From NCBI GenBank assembly GCA_022826725.1, contig JAJDUF010000012.1, forward strand, positions 124,001 through 188,000: a stretch of DNA of 64,000 nt, read 5' to 3'. How positions within the stretch are numbered: the first letter of the stretch is position 1; each line of letters opens with the position of its first letter. The DNA is from Chloroflexota bacterium. GTDB taxonomy: Bacteria; Chloroflexota; UBA11872; UBA12225; JAJDUF01. The notes below the pieces were generated by a model, which was not told the origin of the DNA, searched no databases, and saw only the letters and a list, made by a program, of their open reading frames with translations. Below are positions 20,325 to 27,899 of the stretch, in pieces. The translations under genes were made by a program, and so were the position numbers.

Positions 20325-21503
20325 TCAGGAATGCAGCGTGAGGCGAACCCACCCCAGCGGCCCGGCCGGGCGGCTGCCGCCGGATAGAATGGCCTGCCGT
20401 CGGGCGCGTCCGCCGACTGCTCGCGGCCCGGCGCTCCCTTGCGACTCTGGTGCCGCTGCCGGGGCGGCGTGCCAGCGTGTACCCCAGCCGAGCCACAGTA
20501 GCGTACTCAGCTCGTCACGGGCGGCGTGGGCACGGTGGGCCTGGAGGGCGTCGTACACGGCCACAACCGACTGCGCGGCCGGCTGCTGGCGCCACCATTC
20601 GTGCTCGGTGTTCATCGCCTGCTCGCTCCACGACTGACAGGCGGTGATGATCTCGGCAACGCTGCCGGGGCCGCCCGCCGGCGCGTGTCGTTGGCTGGCG
20701 GTTAGCCGCCGCGGATCGAGGGTTACGGTGCCGGTGAGTGTGGCTTGCGGGGGCAGACATTCCAGCCAGACGCGCTCCGGCTGCTGTGGCGTCCCGCCCG
20801 GTCGCCTGGCCCGGGCCTCGCCGGCGCCCGGCGGATTGGGCCGGTCGGGTGTATTGCCCTGGCCGCGAGCGCCCGTTTCGAGCAGCCGTAGTAGCCCGTC
20901 CGCCAAATCGTCAGCGGAGGGGTAGCAATCGGTCACGGCGAGGGCGCGGAGCGGGTCGGCGGGTGGCCGGCGCCGGCCACGCTGCTGCCCACCGCCAGAG
21001 GACGGCTGCGCCGGTGGAGTGCTCTCGTCGGTTGCTTTCTCCTCCGCTGCCGCGGCCGGTTCGCTCTCGGGCGCATCATGCTGCGCCCCTACGGGAGAAC
21101 GGGCCTCCTGCTCCACCTGCTGCTGATGCCGGCGCACCGCGACGGCGAGTGCCGATCGCAGGAGGCTACTGGGAACGTAGGGCTGCTCGAAGGCATCGCG
21201 GAGATGCGCTCGCACCTCCGTCGGCATTTGCGTTCGGGGTGGTAAGGCGAGACGATAGGCGGCCAGGCCGGCCAACTTTTCGCTGGAGCCGAGCGCTGCC
21301 AGGCGGAACGCCGGCTGATCGGCCAGTGCCGCGGCGCCGAACTCTTGCTCCAGACCGGTCAAGCGGAAGACCAGCAAGTGGCCTTCGTGGATGAGGTAGT
21401 CCACGTTGCGGTGGAGTAGCTCCCCTTGCCCGGCGTGCAGGGGCGTCAAGACGCTGATCGTCGCTTGAAAGCGCTCTTTCCGGGATGGGTCCGTGATACT
21501 CAT
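20325..21503 (-). CDS. csm5: Csm5-like RAMP-superfamily protein (type III CRISPR component)
   Basis: 392 residues from ATG 21503. The N-terminal FQATISVLTPLHAGQGELLHRNVDYLIHEGHLLVFRLTGL matches the Csm5 start (conserved LTPLHxGxG and a Tyr/Asp-rich strand). FEQPYVPSSLLRSALAVAV corresponds to the IPGSSLKGAIR helix, and the C-terminus ends GPLGWVRLTL as in RAMP proteins. The middle (about 136-250) is low-complexity Ala/Pro/Gln/Arg, in part encoded by an inserted palindrome. In type III-A complexes Csm5 caps the crRNA 3' end. Here only the csm4-like gene accompanies it, 13 nt upstream. Identification is by motif only, so a Cmr-type homologue is not excluded. Confidence 0.65.
   Translation of the reverse strand: MSITDPSRKERFQATISVLTPLHAGQGELLHRNVDYLIHEGHLLVFRLTGLEQEFGAAALADQPAFRLAALGSSEKLAGLAAYRLALPPRTQMPTEVRAHLRDAFEQPYVPSSLLRSALAVAVRRHQQQVEQEARSPVGAQHDAPESEPAAAAEEKATDESTPPAQPSSGGGQQRGRRRPPADPLRALAVTDCYPSADDLADGLLRLLETGARGQGNTPDRPNPPGAGEARARRPGGTPQQPERVWLECLPPQATLTGTVTLDPRRLTASQRHAPAGGPGSVAEIITACQSWSEQAMNTEHEWWRQQPAAQSVVAVYDALQAHRAHAARDELSTLLWLGWGTRWHAAPAAAPESQGSAGPRAVGGRARRQAILSGGSRPAGPLGWVRLTLHS
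21067..21096. repeat. Palindrome inside the csm5-like gene
   Basis: GGGCGCATCATGCTGCGCCCCTACGG, the same element as the intergenic GGGCGCAAC..GTTGCGCCCCTAC copies (1189, 43757, 47908). It encodes PVGAQHDAP in the low-complexity middle of the protein. Confidence 0.6.
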
Positions 21504-21516
21504 GCCCTGACAGCTT

Positions 21517-22677
21517 TCATTCCGTTTGCAGCGGGGTGTCGGCGGGCGGTAGCCGGAAGGGCCAACCAAAGGCAAAGCCGTAGCGCCATACGCGATGGCC
21601 GGGTGCGGGGTCCGGTGTCACGTCTACCAGCTGTCCTAGCCAACCGGCACGAGAGTCCGCCGGTGACGCGACGACCGAGCCGGCCGCCAGCATTGTCACG
21701 CGCCGGCGGCGTTGACCGGCGGCTTCGGGCGATCCGGCGCGACCGCCCCGCTCCACGAGAGTCCAGGCGGCATCCTGATGGGCGAGTAGCCCAGCGGCCA
21801 ACTCTGGTTGTGTGGGGCAGAGCAGAGCGATGGTGACAAGGCCGTTGGCGCCCGGCAACTGCGGCACCGGCTGGGTCTCGACGCTTTCGACTGTGAAGTG
21901 CCCATGTCCGACGCCGCGGTCGGTGCCGAGGCCGCCGTCGCCGAGCGCCGCCAGCGTCTGTTCGAGCGCCTCACGCCAGTCGTCGCGCCGCCAGGCGACG
22001 AACACGGAGAGCCGCGTGCCGGGCGCAAAGCTGGTGGTGGGGCGCGTGTACGCCCGCACGCCGCGGCCGTCGCGACCGGTGACGGTCCGCGTGCGCTGGC
22101 CGTGTTGCCAGGCGATGGCGCCGCCCGCCGGTCCCTGGCGGATCAGTGCTCGCGCCTCTGCCGCCAGGCGGTGCTCGTCAGTGGCCAGCCGGATCGTGCC
22201 GCCTTGGGCCGCCGCCGGCGGGGCAGCGCCGTCCGGCTCCCCAACGCCACCGATCCAACGCGCGAATATCGGCCAAGAGAGCCACTCCAGCCGGGTGAAG
22301 GTGCGGTAGTCGAGCCGGCCGTTCGTCTGCGTATCGTGGCCCACCGGTGGTGTGGCCGGACGGGGCAAGAGCTGGACCGGCCCCAGTCGCGGGAATAGCC
22401 CGCTCACCAGGAACGGGGGATCGCCGGCGATGAACTCGTCGAGGAGTTGCTCCAGTGCGGACCGGCCACGCAGCTCGCGTAGCTGCGTACACAGGGCCGA
22501 AAAGAGGCTATCGGAGGGAAAGAGTCCCAGCCGATGTTGCGCTCCGTATCCCCGTGGGCCAAAGTTGAAGGCGCTCTTGGGCGCCAGCGTATAGACGCTC
22601 CATTCCGCGCTACTGGGGGTAGACGCTTCGACGGGCACGCTGCTTACCAAGGCTCGCTCCAATACGTCGCTCGGCAA
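21517..22677 (-). CDS. csm4: Csm4-like RAMP-superfamily protein (type III CRISPR component)
   Basis: 386 residues; the listed start is TTG 22677, and in-frame TTG 22650 or GTG 22638 are alternatives. AFNFGPRGYGAQHRLGLFPSDSLFSALCTQL matches Csm4 (FG....G......FPSDTLFSAL), YTRPTTSFAPGTRLSVFVAW is the central strand-rich part, and ALGDGGLGTDRGVGHGHFTVE is the glycine-rich RAMP loop (LGGxRSxGxG). Csm4 binds the crRNA 5' tag and contacts Cas10/Csm1, yet no cas10, csm2, csm3, csm6, cas6 or array occurs in this window. Order csm4-csm5 is kept. The pair could be a relic, an RNA-binding module of another kind, or act with a distant locus. Confidence 0.65.
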   Translation of the reverse strand: MPSDVLERALVSSVPVEASTPSSAEWSVYTLAPKSAFNFGPRGYGAQHRLGLFPSDSLFSALCTQLRELRGRSALEQLLDEFIAGDPPFLVSGLFPRLGPVQLLPRPATPPVGHDTQTNGRLDYRTFTRLEWLSWPIFARWIGGVGEPDGAAPPAAAQGGTIRLATDEHRLAAEARALIRQGPAGGAIAWQHGQRTRTVTGRDGRGVRAYTRPTTSFAPGTRLSVFVAWRRDDWREALEQTLAALGDGGLGTDRGVGHGHFTVESVETQPVPQLPGANGLVTIALLCPTQPELAAGLLAHQDAAWTLVERGGRAGSPEAAGQRRRRVTMLAAGSVVASPADSRAGWLGQLVDVTPDPAPGHRVWRYGFAFGWPFRLPPADTPLQTE

Positions 22678-22696
22678 TCCAACTCAACGGTTAGCG

Positions 22697-22702
22697 ATTA
22701 TA
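22697..22702 (-). promoter_or_regulatory. -10 element for the csm4-csm5 pair
   Basis: A perfect TATAAT on the minus strand, 20-25 bp upstream of the TTG at 22677. No convincing -35 is seen. Presence of a promoter argues that the pair is expressed on its own. Confidence 0.4.
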
Positions 22703-22839
22703 CGGCACAAACACTGCTTCGCACACTGGGAATTGCCGAGCACTGCCTGGTAGATGGGAGACGCCCGGCTCCTGCTAGACTGAGAGTGGGCGTCGGTTGT
22801 GCTCCCCACGGGCAGTGGATGAGAGAGGAGAGCGTCGTG

Positions 22840-23310
22840 ATGGACAGGACAGGCGAGCAGGCAGCGCCGCTCACCGCGCCGACGGGCCTCGATCACGTCA
22901 ACCTGCACGTGCGCGACGCAGACGCTGCGCTACGGTTCTATACCGAAGTGCTGGGGCTGACCATTGACTGGTTGGATCGCGATGACGCCGGCCGCGCTAC
23001 GTTCGTGGTGCTCGATGCCGGGCCGCACAACGTCTTCCTCATGCGGACGCCCGACTATGCGCCGCCGGCGGAACGCCGCAGCCGGGGCCTCAACCACGTC
23101 TGCCTCATGATCCGGCCATCAGAGCCGGCGTCCTTGCTCGACGCGCTCCGCGACCGCGGGGTGGCGCTGCGGAGCGCGTTGGTGTGGCGGGGCAGCGCCG
23201 CGCGGCGCACCTGCTCGATCTATATCGAGGACCTCGACGGGCACGGCATCGAACTGAAGCAGGCGCTGTCGCCGGATCAGGCGGCGGCTTGGGGCGCTCC
23301 GTCGGCCTAA
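22840..23310 (+). CDS. VOC-family protein (glyoxalase/bleomycin resistance/dioxygenase fold)
   Basis: 156 residues from ATG 22840 behind GAGAGGAG. Two beta-alpha-beta-beta-beta modules: GLDHVNLHVRDADAALRFYTEVLGL then GLNHVCLMIRPSEPASLLDALRDRG, and the late IYIEDLDGHGIELKQ with the usual metal Glu. His at the start of the first module and the terminal Glu suggest a metal site. The substrate is unknown. A TAGACT at 22776-22781 could be its -10. Confidence 0.82.
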   Translation: MDRTGEQAAPLTAPTGLDHVNLHVRDADAALRFYTEVLGLTIDWLDRDDAGRATFVVLDAGPHNVFLMRTPDYAPPAERRSRGLNHVCLMIRPSEPASLLDALRDRGVALRSALVWRGSAARRTCSIYIEDLDGHGIELKQALSPDQAAAWGAPSA

Positions 23311-23331
23311 TCGGTTCTGACCAGCGGGTGG

Positions 23332-24147
23332 CTACTCGTCATCGAGGCTCGGCCAAGGATGGCCGGCCGTGAAGCCACCGTCCACGGCGAACGTCTGGCC
23401 CGTGACGAAGTTCGAGGCGGGGCTGGCGAGGTAGACCGCTGCTCCGGCGAGATCGGCCGGCACTCCGAAGTGGCCCTGGGGCTTGTGGGCGTTGACCCAA
23501 TCCTTGCGGGCCTGATTCATCGTGATGGTCATGGGGGTGGTGATCCAACCGGGTGCGATGGCATTGACCTGGATGTTGTAGCTTGCCCACTCGACGGCCA
23601 TCGCCTTCGTCGTCTGGACAATGCCGGCCTTGGAGAAGCCATACAACGCGATGTCCGAGAAGCCGCGGAAGCTCGTCATGGAGGCGATGTGGATGATCTT
23701 GCCGGCCTGCTGCGGAACCATGGCGCGGGCGGCCGCTTGGGCCGTGAAGAAGGCGCCCCGCGCGTTTACGTCCATCACGTAGTGCCAGTCGTCGGCCGTA
23801 GCTTCCAGAATCGGCTTGCGGCGCTGCACGCCGGCGGCGTTGAGCATGATGTCGAGGCGGCCATACGTCTCGACCGTGCGGGAAACCATCCGCTCGATAG
23901 CCTCCAGATCGCGGATATCCGTTGGGACCACGAGGGCCTGGCGCCCGAGGCTGCGAATGGACTCGGCTACCCGTTCGAGGTCGGCTTCGGTGCGGGCGGC
24001 GAGGGTCACGTCGGCGCCGGCCTCGGCGAAAGCCTGGGCCAGGCCCGCGCCGATACCGGTACTGGCGCCGGTGACGAGGGCGACTCGGCCTTCGAGCCGA
24101 AACTGATCGGTGATGCCGCCGCTCCTCGGTGCTGCTTGAGGCTCCAT
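23332..24147 (-). CDS. Short-chain dehydrogenase/reductase (gluconate 5-dehydrogenase-like)
   Basis: 271 residues; ATG 24147 is preceded by GAGGAG. GASTGIG cofactor loop, NAAGVQRR, the catalytic Ser in IASMTSF, YGFSK (YxxxK), and NAIAPGWITTPMT with a C-terminal FAVDGGFTAGH. This is a classical SDR; the KPQGHFGVPADLAGAAVYLAS segment is close to gluconate 5-dehydrogenase and similar sugar-acid enzymes, but the substrate is not proven. It diverges from the metallo-hydrolase gene. Confidence 0.87.
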   Translation of the reverse strand: MEPQAAPRSGGITDQFRLEGRVALVTGASTGIGAGLAQAFAEAGADVTLAARTEADLERVAESIRSLGRQALVVPTDIRDLEAIERMVSRTVETYGRLDIMLNAAGVQRRKPILEATADDWHYVMDVNARGAFFTAQAAARAMVPQQAGKIIHIASMTSFRGFSDIALYGFSKAGIVQTTKAMAVEWASYNIQVNAIAPGWITTPMTITMNQARKDWVNAHKPQGHFGVPADLAGAAVYLASPASNFVTGQTFAVDGGFTAGHPWPSLDDE

Positions 24148-24275
24148 CTGCTCCTCGGCATTTGCGTGCTGTGACAATCCGGCCGGCTGCATGAGGACGA
24201 CCGTAGGGTACCATACCTCCGGTCCTTCCCGTTGCGACGGGGTGCCACAGGAGGACTGGAGAACGGAGGGATGGA

Positions 24276-25046
24276 GTGACAGAGCTACTGGCGCGGCCGC
24301 CGGACGGTGTCGTGACACTGCGATGGCTGGGGCAAGGTGGGTTTCTCTTTCGCAGTCCGGGTGACGTGACCTGGGCCGTTGATCCGTATTTGACGAATTA
24401 CAGTTCGGGACCCAGCCGCGTGGAGCGGCTCAACCCGCCGCCTGTAGCACCGGCGGAACTGGCCGTGGATGCGGTGCTCGGCAGTCATTGCCATTCCGAC
24501 CACCTCGATCCGGAGACGCTGGCGGCCGTCGCTGCCCATACGAGTGCCGAGTTCTATACGGCAGCGGAAGGCGCTCGGATGTTGGGCGAGCTAGGGGTGG
24601 AGGCGCGACGAGTGCATACCGTCGCGGTGGGTGACGAGCTAACCTTGGGCGATCCGGCACGTTCGGATGTACGAGTGGCCGTCGTTTTTGCCGAGCATAC
24701 CGGTGACGCGGTGGGGTTTGTGTTTACGGTGGGGCGCGGCGGCCGTACCATCCGTATCTACGTCACCGGCGATACGCTCTTCAACGAGCGCTTGTTTTCG
24801 CCGGCCACCCAAGACGTTGACGTGCTGTGCGTGTGCATCAACGGCCGGGGCGGCAACATGACCTATGAGGAGGCGGTGGAGTTGACGCGCCGGCTGGCGC
24901 CGCGCGTGGTGATCCCGATGCACTTTGCGGTCATGCCACACAATACTATTGACCCACAACTCTTCGTGGACGCGGCCCATGCTGCCGGACTGGCGACGGA
25001 GACGCGCGTTCTGGGTGTCGGCGAGGCGACGCAGGTTCCCGGCTGA
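24276..25046 (+). CDS. Metallo-beta-lactamase-fold hydrolase (UlaG-like)
   Basis: 256 residues, GTG 24276 behind GGAGGG. The zinc motif HCHSDH is at 71-76, preceded by WLGQGGFLFRSPGDVTWAVDPYL as in UlaG-type lactonases. YVTGDTLFNERL gives the next Asp, and IPMHFAVMPHNTIDPQLF the final His. UlaG opens L-ascorbate 6-phosphate lactone, but relatives use other substrates. The Nudix gene begins 43 nt downstream. Confidence 0.8.
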   Translation: MTELLARPPDGVVTLRWLGQGGFLFRSPGDVTWAVDPYLTNYSSGPSRVERLNPPPVAPAELAVDAVLGSHCHSDHLDPETLAAVAAHTSAEFYTAAEGARMLGELGVEARRVHTVAVGDELTLGDPARSDVRVAVVFAEHTGDAVGFVFTVGRGGRTIRIYVTGDTLFNERLFSPATQDVDVLCVCINGRGGNMTYEEAVELTRRLAPRVVIPMHFAVMPHNTIDPQLFVDAAHAAGLATETRVLGVGEATQVPG

Positions 25047-25088
25047 AGAACAGGCACAGTTGCTGGGGCAACAGCATCGAGCAAGTAG

Positions 25089-25631
25089 ATGACATCGCTG
25101 CCGCCTGATCCATTGCGACAGTTCCGCTATTGCCCAAGCTGCGGCGTTCGACTGAACGTCGTCGCAGTGCCACCGCTGCGTTGCGGCTCCTGTGGTTGGA
25201 CGTTCTATCCGCATCCCGAGCTGGGCGTGAACGTCGTCGTGCTCTTGGAGGGCAAGGTCGTGCTGATACGGCGCGGTATCGAGCCGTTCAAGGGTTGCTG
25301 GGCGCTACCTGGTGGGTTTGTCACCTACGGTGAGGAGCCGACGGTCGCTGCCGTGCGAGAAGTGCGCGAGGAGACCGGCCTGAGTGTTGCCATCGAGGCG
25401 CTGGTCGCGGCCACGCTCGTGTGCGATGATCCGCGCGCCCTGCTGCTGGTGCCGGCCTATGTCGGTCGAGTCACCGGTGGGACATTGCAGGCCGGCGACG
25501 ATGCCGCCGAGGTCCGGGCCTTCTCCGTTGGTGAGCTACCACCGATCCGGCCGGCCTATCATCGGGAGCAATTGGACGCGGCGCTTGTGCTCCAGTCCGG
25601 TGAGGCCGGGGCCGGAGCGGCCGACGAGTGA
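25089..25631 (+). CDS. Nudix hydrolase with N-terminal zinc ribbon
   Basis: 180 residues. Cys15-x2-Cys18 and Cys32-x2-Cys35 form a zinc ribbon (YCPSCG...RCGSCGW), followed by the Nudix box at about 76-98 (GGFVTYGEEPTVAAVREVREETGL), complete with REVREE. This arrangement is common in ADP-ribose or NADH pyrophosphatase-like enzymes. The first ~20 codons and the preceding ~80 bp have a diverged second copy at 27722-27855, on the other side of the sulfatase gene. Confidence 0.88.
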   Translation: MTSLPPDPLRQFRYCPSCGVRLNVVAVPPLRCGSCGWTFYPHPELGVNVVVLLEGKVVLIRRGIEPFKGCWALPGGFVTYGEEPTVAAVREVREETGLSVAIEALVAATLVCDDPRALLLVPAYVGRVTGGTLQAGDDAAEVRAFSVGELPPIRPAYHREQLDAALVLQSGEAGAGAADE

Positions 25632-25791
25632 GCGCGGGTGCCCCCTCTCGTAGGGGCTTGGGGGGTGTTCCCCCAGGACACGGAGTCCCTCAGGAAGGGT
25701 GCGTTGCTGTTCACGTTTGCACACCACTAGGGATGGGGTTGGGCCCGATGGTCGTGGCACGGCCTTGTTGAAACACTAGGAGGATGTTCCG

Positions 25792-27585
25792 ATGAAAGGC
25801 GGGGAGCGAGTCAGACCCAATGTCGTATTCGTCCTGACCGACGACCAGGGCTACGGCGATCTCGGCTGCCACGGCAACCCCATCGTCACGACTCCCAACC
25901 TAGACTGGTTCCACGGCCACTCGGTCAGGCTCACCGACTACCATGTCGGACCCACCTGTGCGCCGACGCGGGCGGGGCTCCTGACCGGCCGCTACGCCAA
26001 CAGCACGGGTGTGTGGCACACCATTGGCGGCCGCTCCCTGTTGCACAAGGACGAATACACCATGGCGAGCATGTTCGCGGATGCCGTCTACCGCACGGGG
26101 ATGTTCGGCAAGTGGCATCTGGGAGACAGCTATCCCTTCCGACCGGAGGACCGGGGCTTCCAGGAGGTCGTGCGCCACGGCGGAGGCGGCGTTGGGAATA
26201 CGCCCGACCACTGGGGCAATGATTACTTCGACGACACCTACTGTGCTAACGGCGTCTGGACCCGCTACGCCGGGTATTGCACTGACGTCTGGTTCGACTT
26301 GGGCCTAGACTTCATTGAGAGACACAGGCACGAGCCGTTCTTCTGCTATATCTCCACCAATGCCCCGCACCTGCCCCACATAGTGGACCCTGAGTACACG
26401 GAGCCGTATCTGCCGCCCGTGAGTCCCACCGCCTCTCGGGCGCGCTTCTACGGTATGCTGGCGAATATTGACGGGAACTTCGGAGTGCTCTGCGACCGGC
26501 TGCGGCAGTGGGGGCTTGAAGATGACACGATTGTGATATTCATGACCGACAACGGCTCGGCCGGAGGGGTCGAAGTCGATGGCGACCAGTTCGTCACCAG
26601 CGGCCACAACGCCGGGATGCGCGGCAAGAAGGGTTCGCAGTACGACGGTGGGCATAGGGTGCCCCTTTTCATGCGCTGGCCCGGCGGCGGCCTCGATTCG
26701 GGGCGCGACGTCTCCGAGCTGACCGCCAACATAGACATGATGCCGACGCTGGTGGAGCTCTGCGGCCTGGGGGACCCCGCCGACCTTTCGGTGGACGGTA
26801 GAAGCCTGGCACCCCTACTGGGAGTTGGGCCGTCGGACCGGGCATCGCGCCTGGAGGGTACGGACTGGAGCGAGCGCGTCGTCGTCACCGATTCACAGCG
26901 CTTGGCGCGCCCCGTCAAGTGGCGCAAGAGTGCGGTCATGACCTCCCGTTGGAGGCTTATAGATCGGGACGAGCTGTACGACATGTGGGCGGACCCGGAG
27001 CAGACGACCGACGTGGCCGCCGAGCACCCTAGCATCGTGTCGCGCCTGCGCGCCGCCTACGAACAGTGGTGGACCAAGGTGACCGAGCGTGCCCACGAGA
27101 GGATACCCATAGAGATCGGCGCGGACGGGGCGACTCAGACCCTCGTCAACTCCCACGACTGGCGCAATGTGGAGGACCCCCTCAACGTTTGGAACCAGGC
27201 CCAGGTGCGCCAGGGAGTGGAGCACAACGGCTACTGGGAGATCGAGGTGGCGCGGGCTGGCACCTACGATTTCGAGCTTCGGCGCTGGCCCAGGGAGGCG
27301 GACCTGGGCCTGGGGCAGGGCATCGAGGGTCCTCCCCAGGTTGACAACCATGAGATGACCTACGAGCGGCGATACACTGACGGCAAGGCCCTCCCTATAG
27401 CGAGGGCGGAGTTGGAAGTTGGAGGCCAGCGACACAGCCGGCCCGTCGCCGCACACGAGAGGGCCGCCACCTTCACTGTCGAGCTCGACGCTGGCCCCAC
27501 GGACCTACGAACGCACCTCAGCGACGGCAACTCCCTGCAGCTCGGCGCCTACTACGTCTACATCCGCCTCATCGAGTCCCGGTGA
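25792..27585 (+). CDS. Sulfatase (formylglycine-dependent arylsulfatase family)
   Basis: 597 residues; GGAGG precedes ATG 25792. LTDDQGYGD (metal Asp 17-18), the modification motif C56-A-P-T-R60 (CxPxR, Cys to formylglycine) followed by AGLLTGRY, GMFGKWHLGD (Lys), FMTDNGSAGG (metal Asp-Asn) and a C-terminal EIEVARAGTYDFELRRWPREAD beta-domain. No signal peptide is seen, so it is probably cytoplasmic unless exported another way. A maturase is not in the window. Codon choice looks different from its neighbours, and the flanking duplication suggests the gene was inserted here. The sulfated substrate is unknown. Confidence 0.9.
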   Translation: MKGGERVRPNVVFVLTDDQGYGDLGCHGNPIVTTPNLDWFHGHSVRLTDYHVGPTCAPTRAGLLTGRYANSTGVWHTIGGRSLLHKDEYTMASMFADAVYRTGMFGKWHLGDSYPFRPEDRGFQEVVRHGGGGVGNTPDHWGNDYFDDTYCANGVWTRYAGYCTDVWFDLGLDFIERHRHEPFFCYISTNAPHLPHIVDPEYTEPYLPPVSPTASRARFYGMLANIDGNFGVLCDRLRQWGLEDDTIVIFMTDNGSAGGVEVDGDQFVTSGHNAGMRGKKGSQYDGGHRVPLFMRWPGGGLDSGRDVSELTANIDMMPTLVELCGLGDPADLSVDGRSLAPLLGVGPSDRASRLEGTDWSERVVVTDSQRLARPVKWRKSAVMTSRWRLIDRDELYDMWADPEQTTDVAAEHPSIVSRLRAAYEQWWTKVTERAHERIPIEIGADGATQTLVNSHDWRNVEDPLNVWNQAQVRQGVEHNGYWEIEVARAGTYDFELRRWPREADLGLGQGIEGPPQVDNHEMTYERRYTDGKALPIARAELEVGGQRHSRPVAAHERAATFTVELDAGPTDLRTHLSDGNSLQLGAYYVYIRLIESR

Positions 27586-27721
27586 CACAGGTCCGCTCCC
27601 ATGGGACGCCCGCCTCAGTGAGCTCACGAACATGCGGCGCCTGTCCCCCGATGCTGCTCCAGCGTCACCTCAACCAGACTGCTATTCTGCACCCACTCCT
27701 CGACGGTCTCCGTGGGTCACG

Positions 27722-27888
27722 TCTTGGCCGTCGGCGAGGCGACTGGGGTACCGGACAAGCCAACGGGCACGGCCAGAGCAGCGGCATCGAGGAAGTAGAT
27801 GACAACGCTGGCCCCCGATCCACTGAGGAAGTTCCACTACTGCCCACGCTGCGGCACCTGCTATATTGAACGGCTACACATTCTGACG
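27722..27888 (+). pseudogene. Remnant copy of the hydrolase 3' end / Nudix 5' end
   Basis: GTCGGCGAGGCGACt at about 27729 matches the end of the metallo-hydrolase gene. GCATCGAGGAAGTAGATGACA (27781 onward) matches the spacer and start of the Nudix gene at 25070-25095. The translation MTTLAPDPLRKFHYCPRCG aligns with the first 19 Nudix residues, then becomes unrelated and stops at 28009 in that frame. It is a partial, decayed duplication that flanks the sulfatase. The gap 27586-27899 holds nothing else besides a promoter inside this remnant. Confidence 0.65.
27859..27867 (+). promoter_or_regulatory. Extended -10 promoter for the Gfo/Idh gene
   Basis: TG-C-TATATT (TG at 27859-27860, TATATT at 27862-27867) fits an extended -10; transcription would start near 27874. 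It lies inside the decayed Nudix copy and is followed by GAGGGGAACA before the ATG at 27900. Confidence 0.45.
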
Positions 27889-27899
27889 CGAGGGGAACA

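Noticed and set aside
18457-20496. Full 679-codon frame for the membrane glycosyltransferase
   Set aside because: The first 112 codons are encoded by intergenic repeats and the antisense of the csm5-like region. The membrane protein proper starts at ATG 20160.
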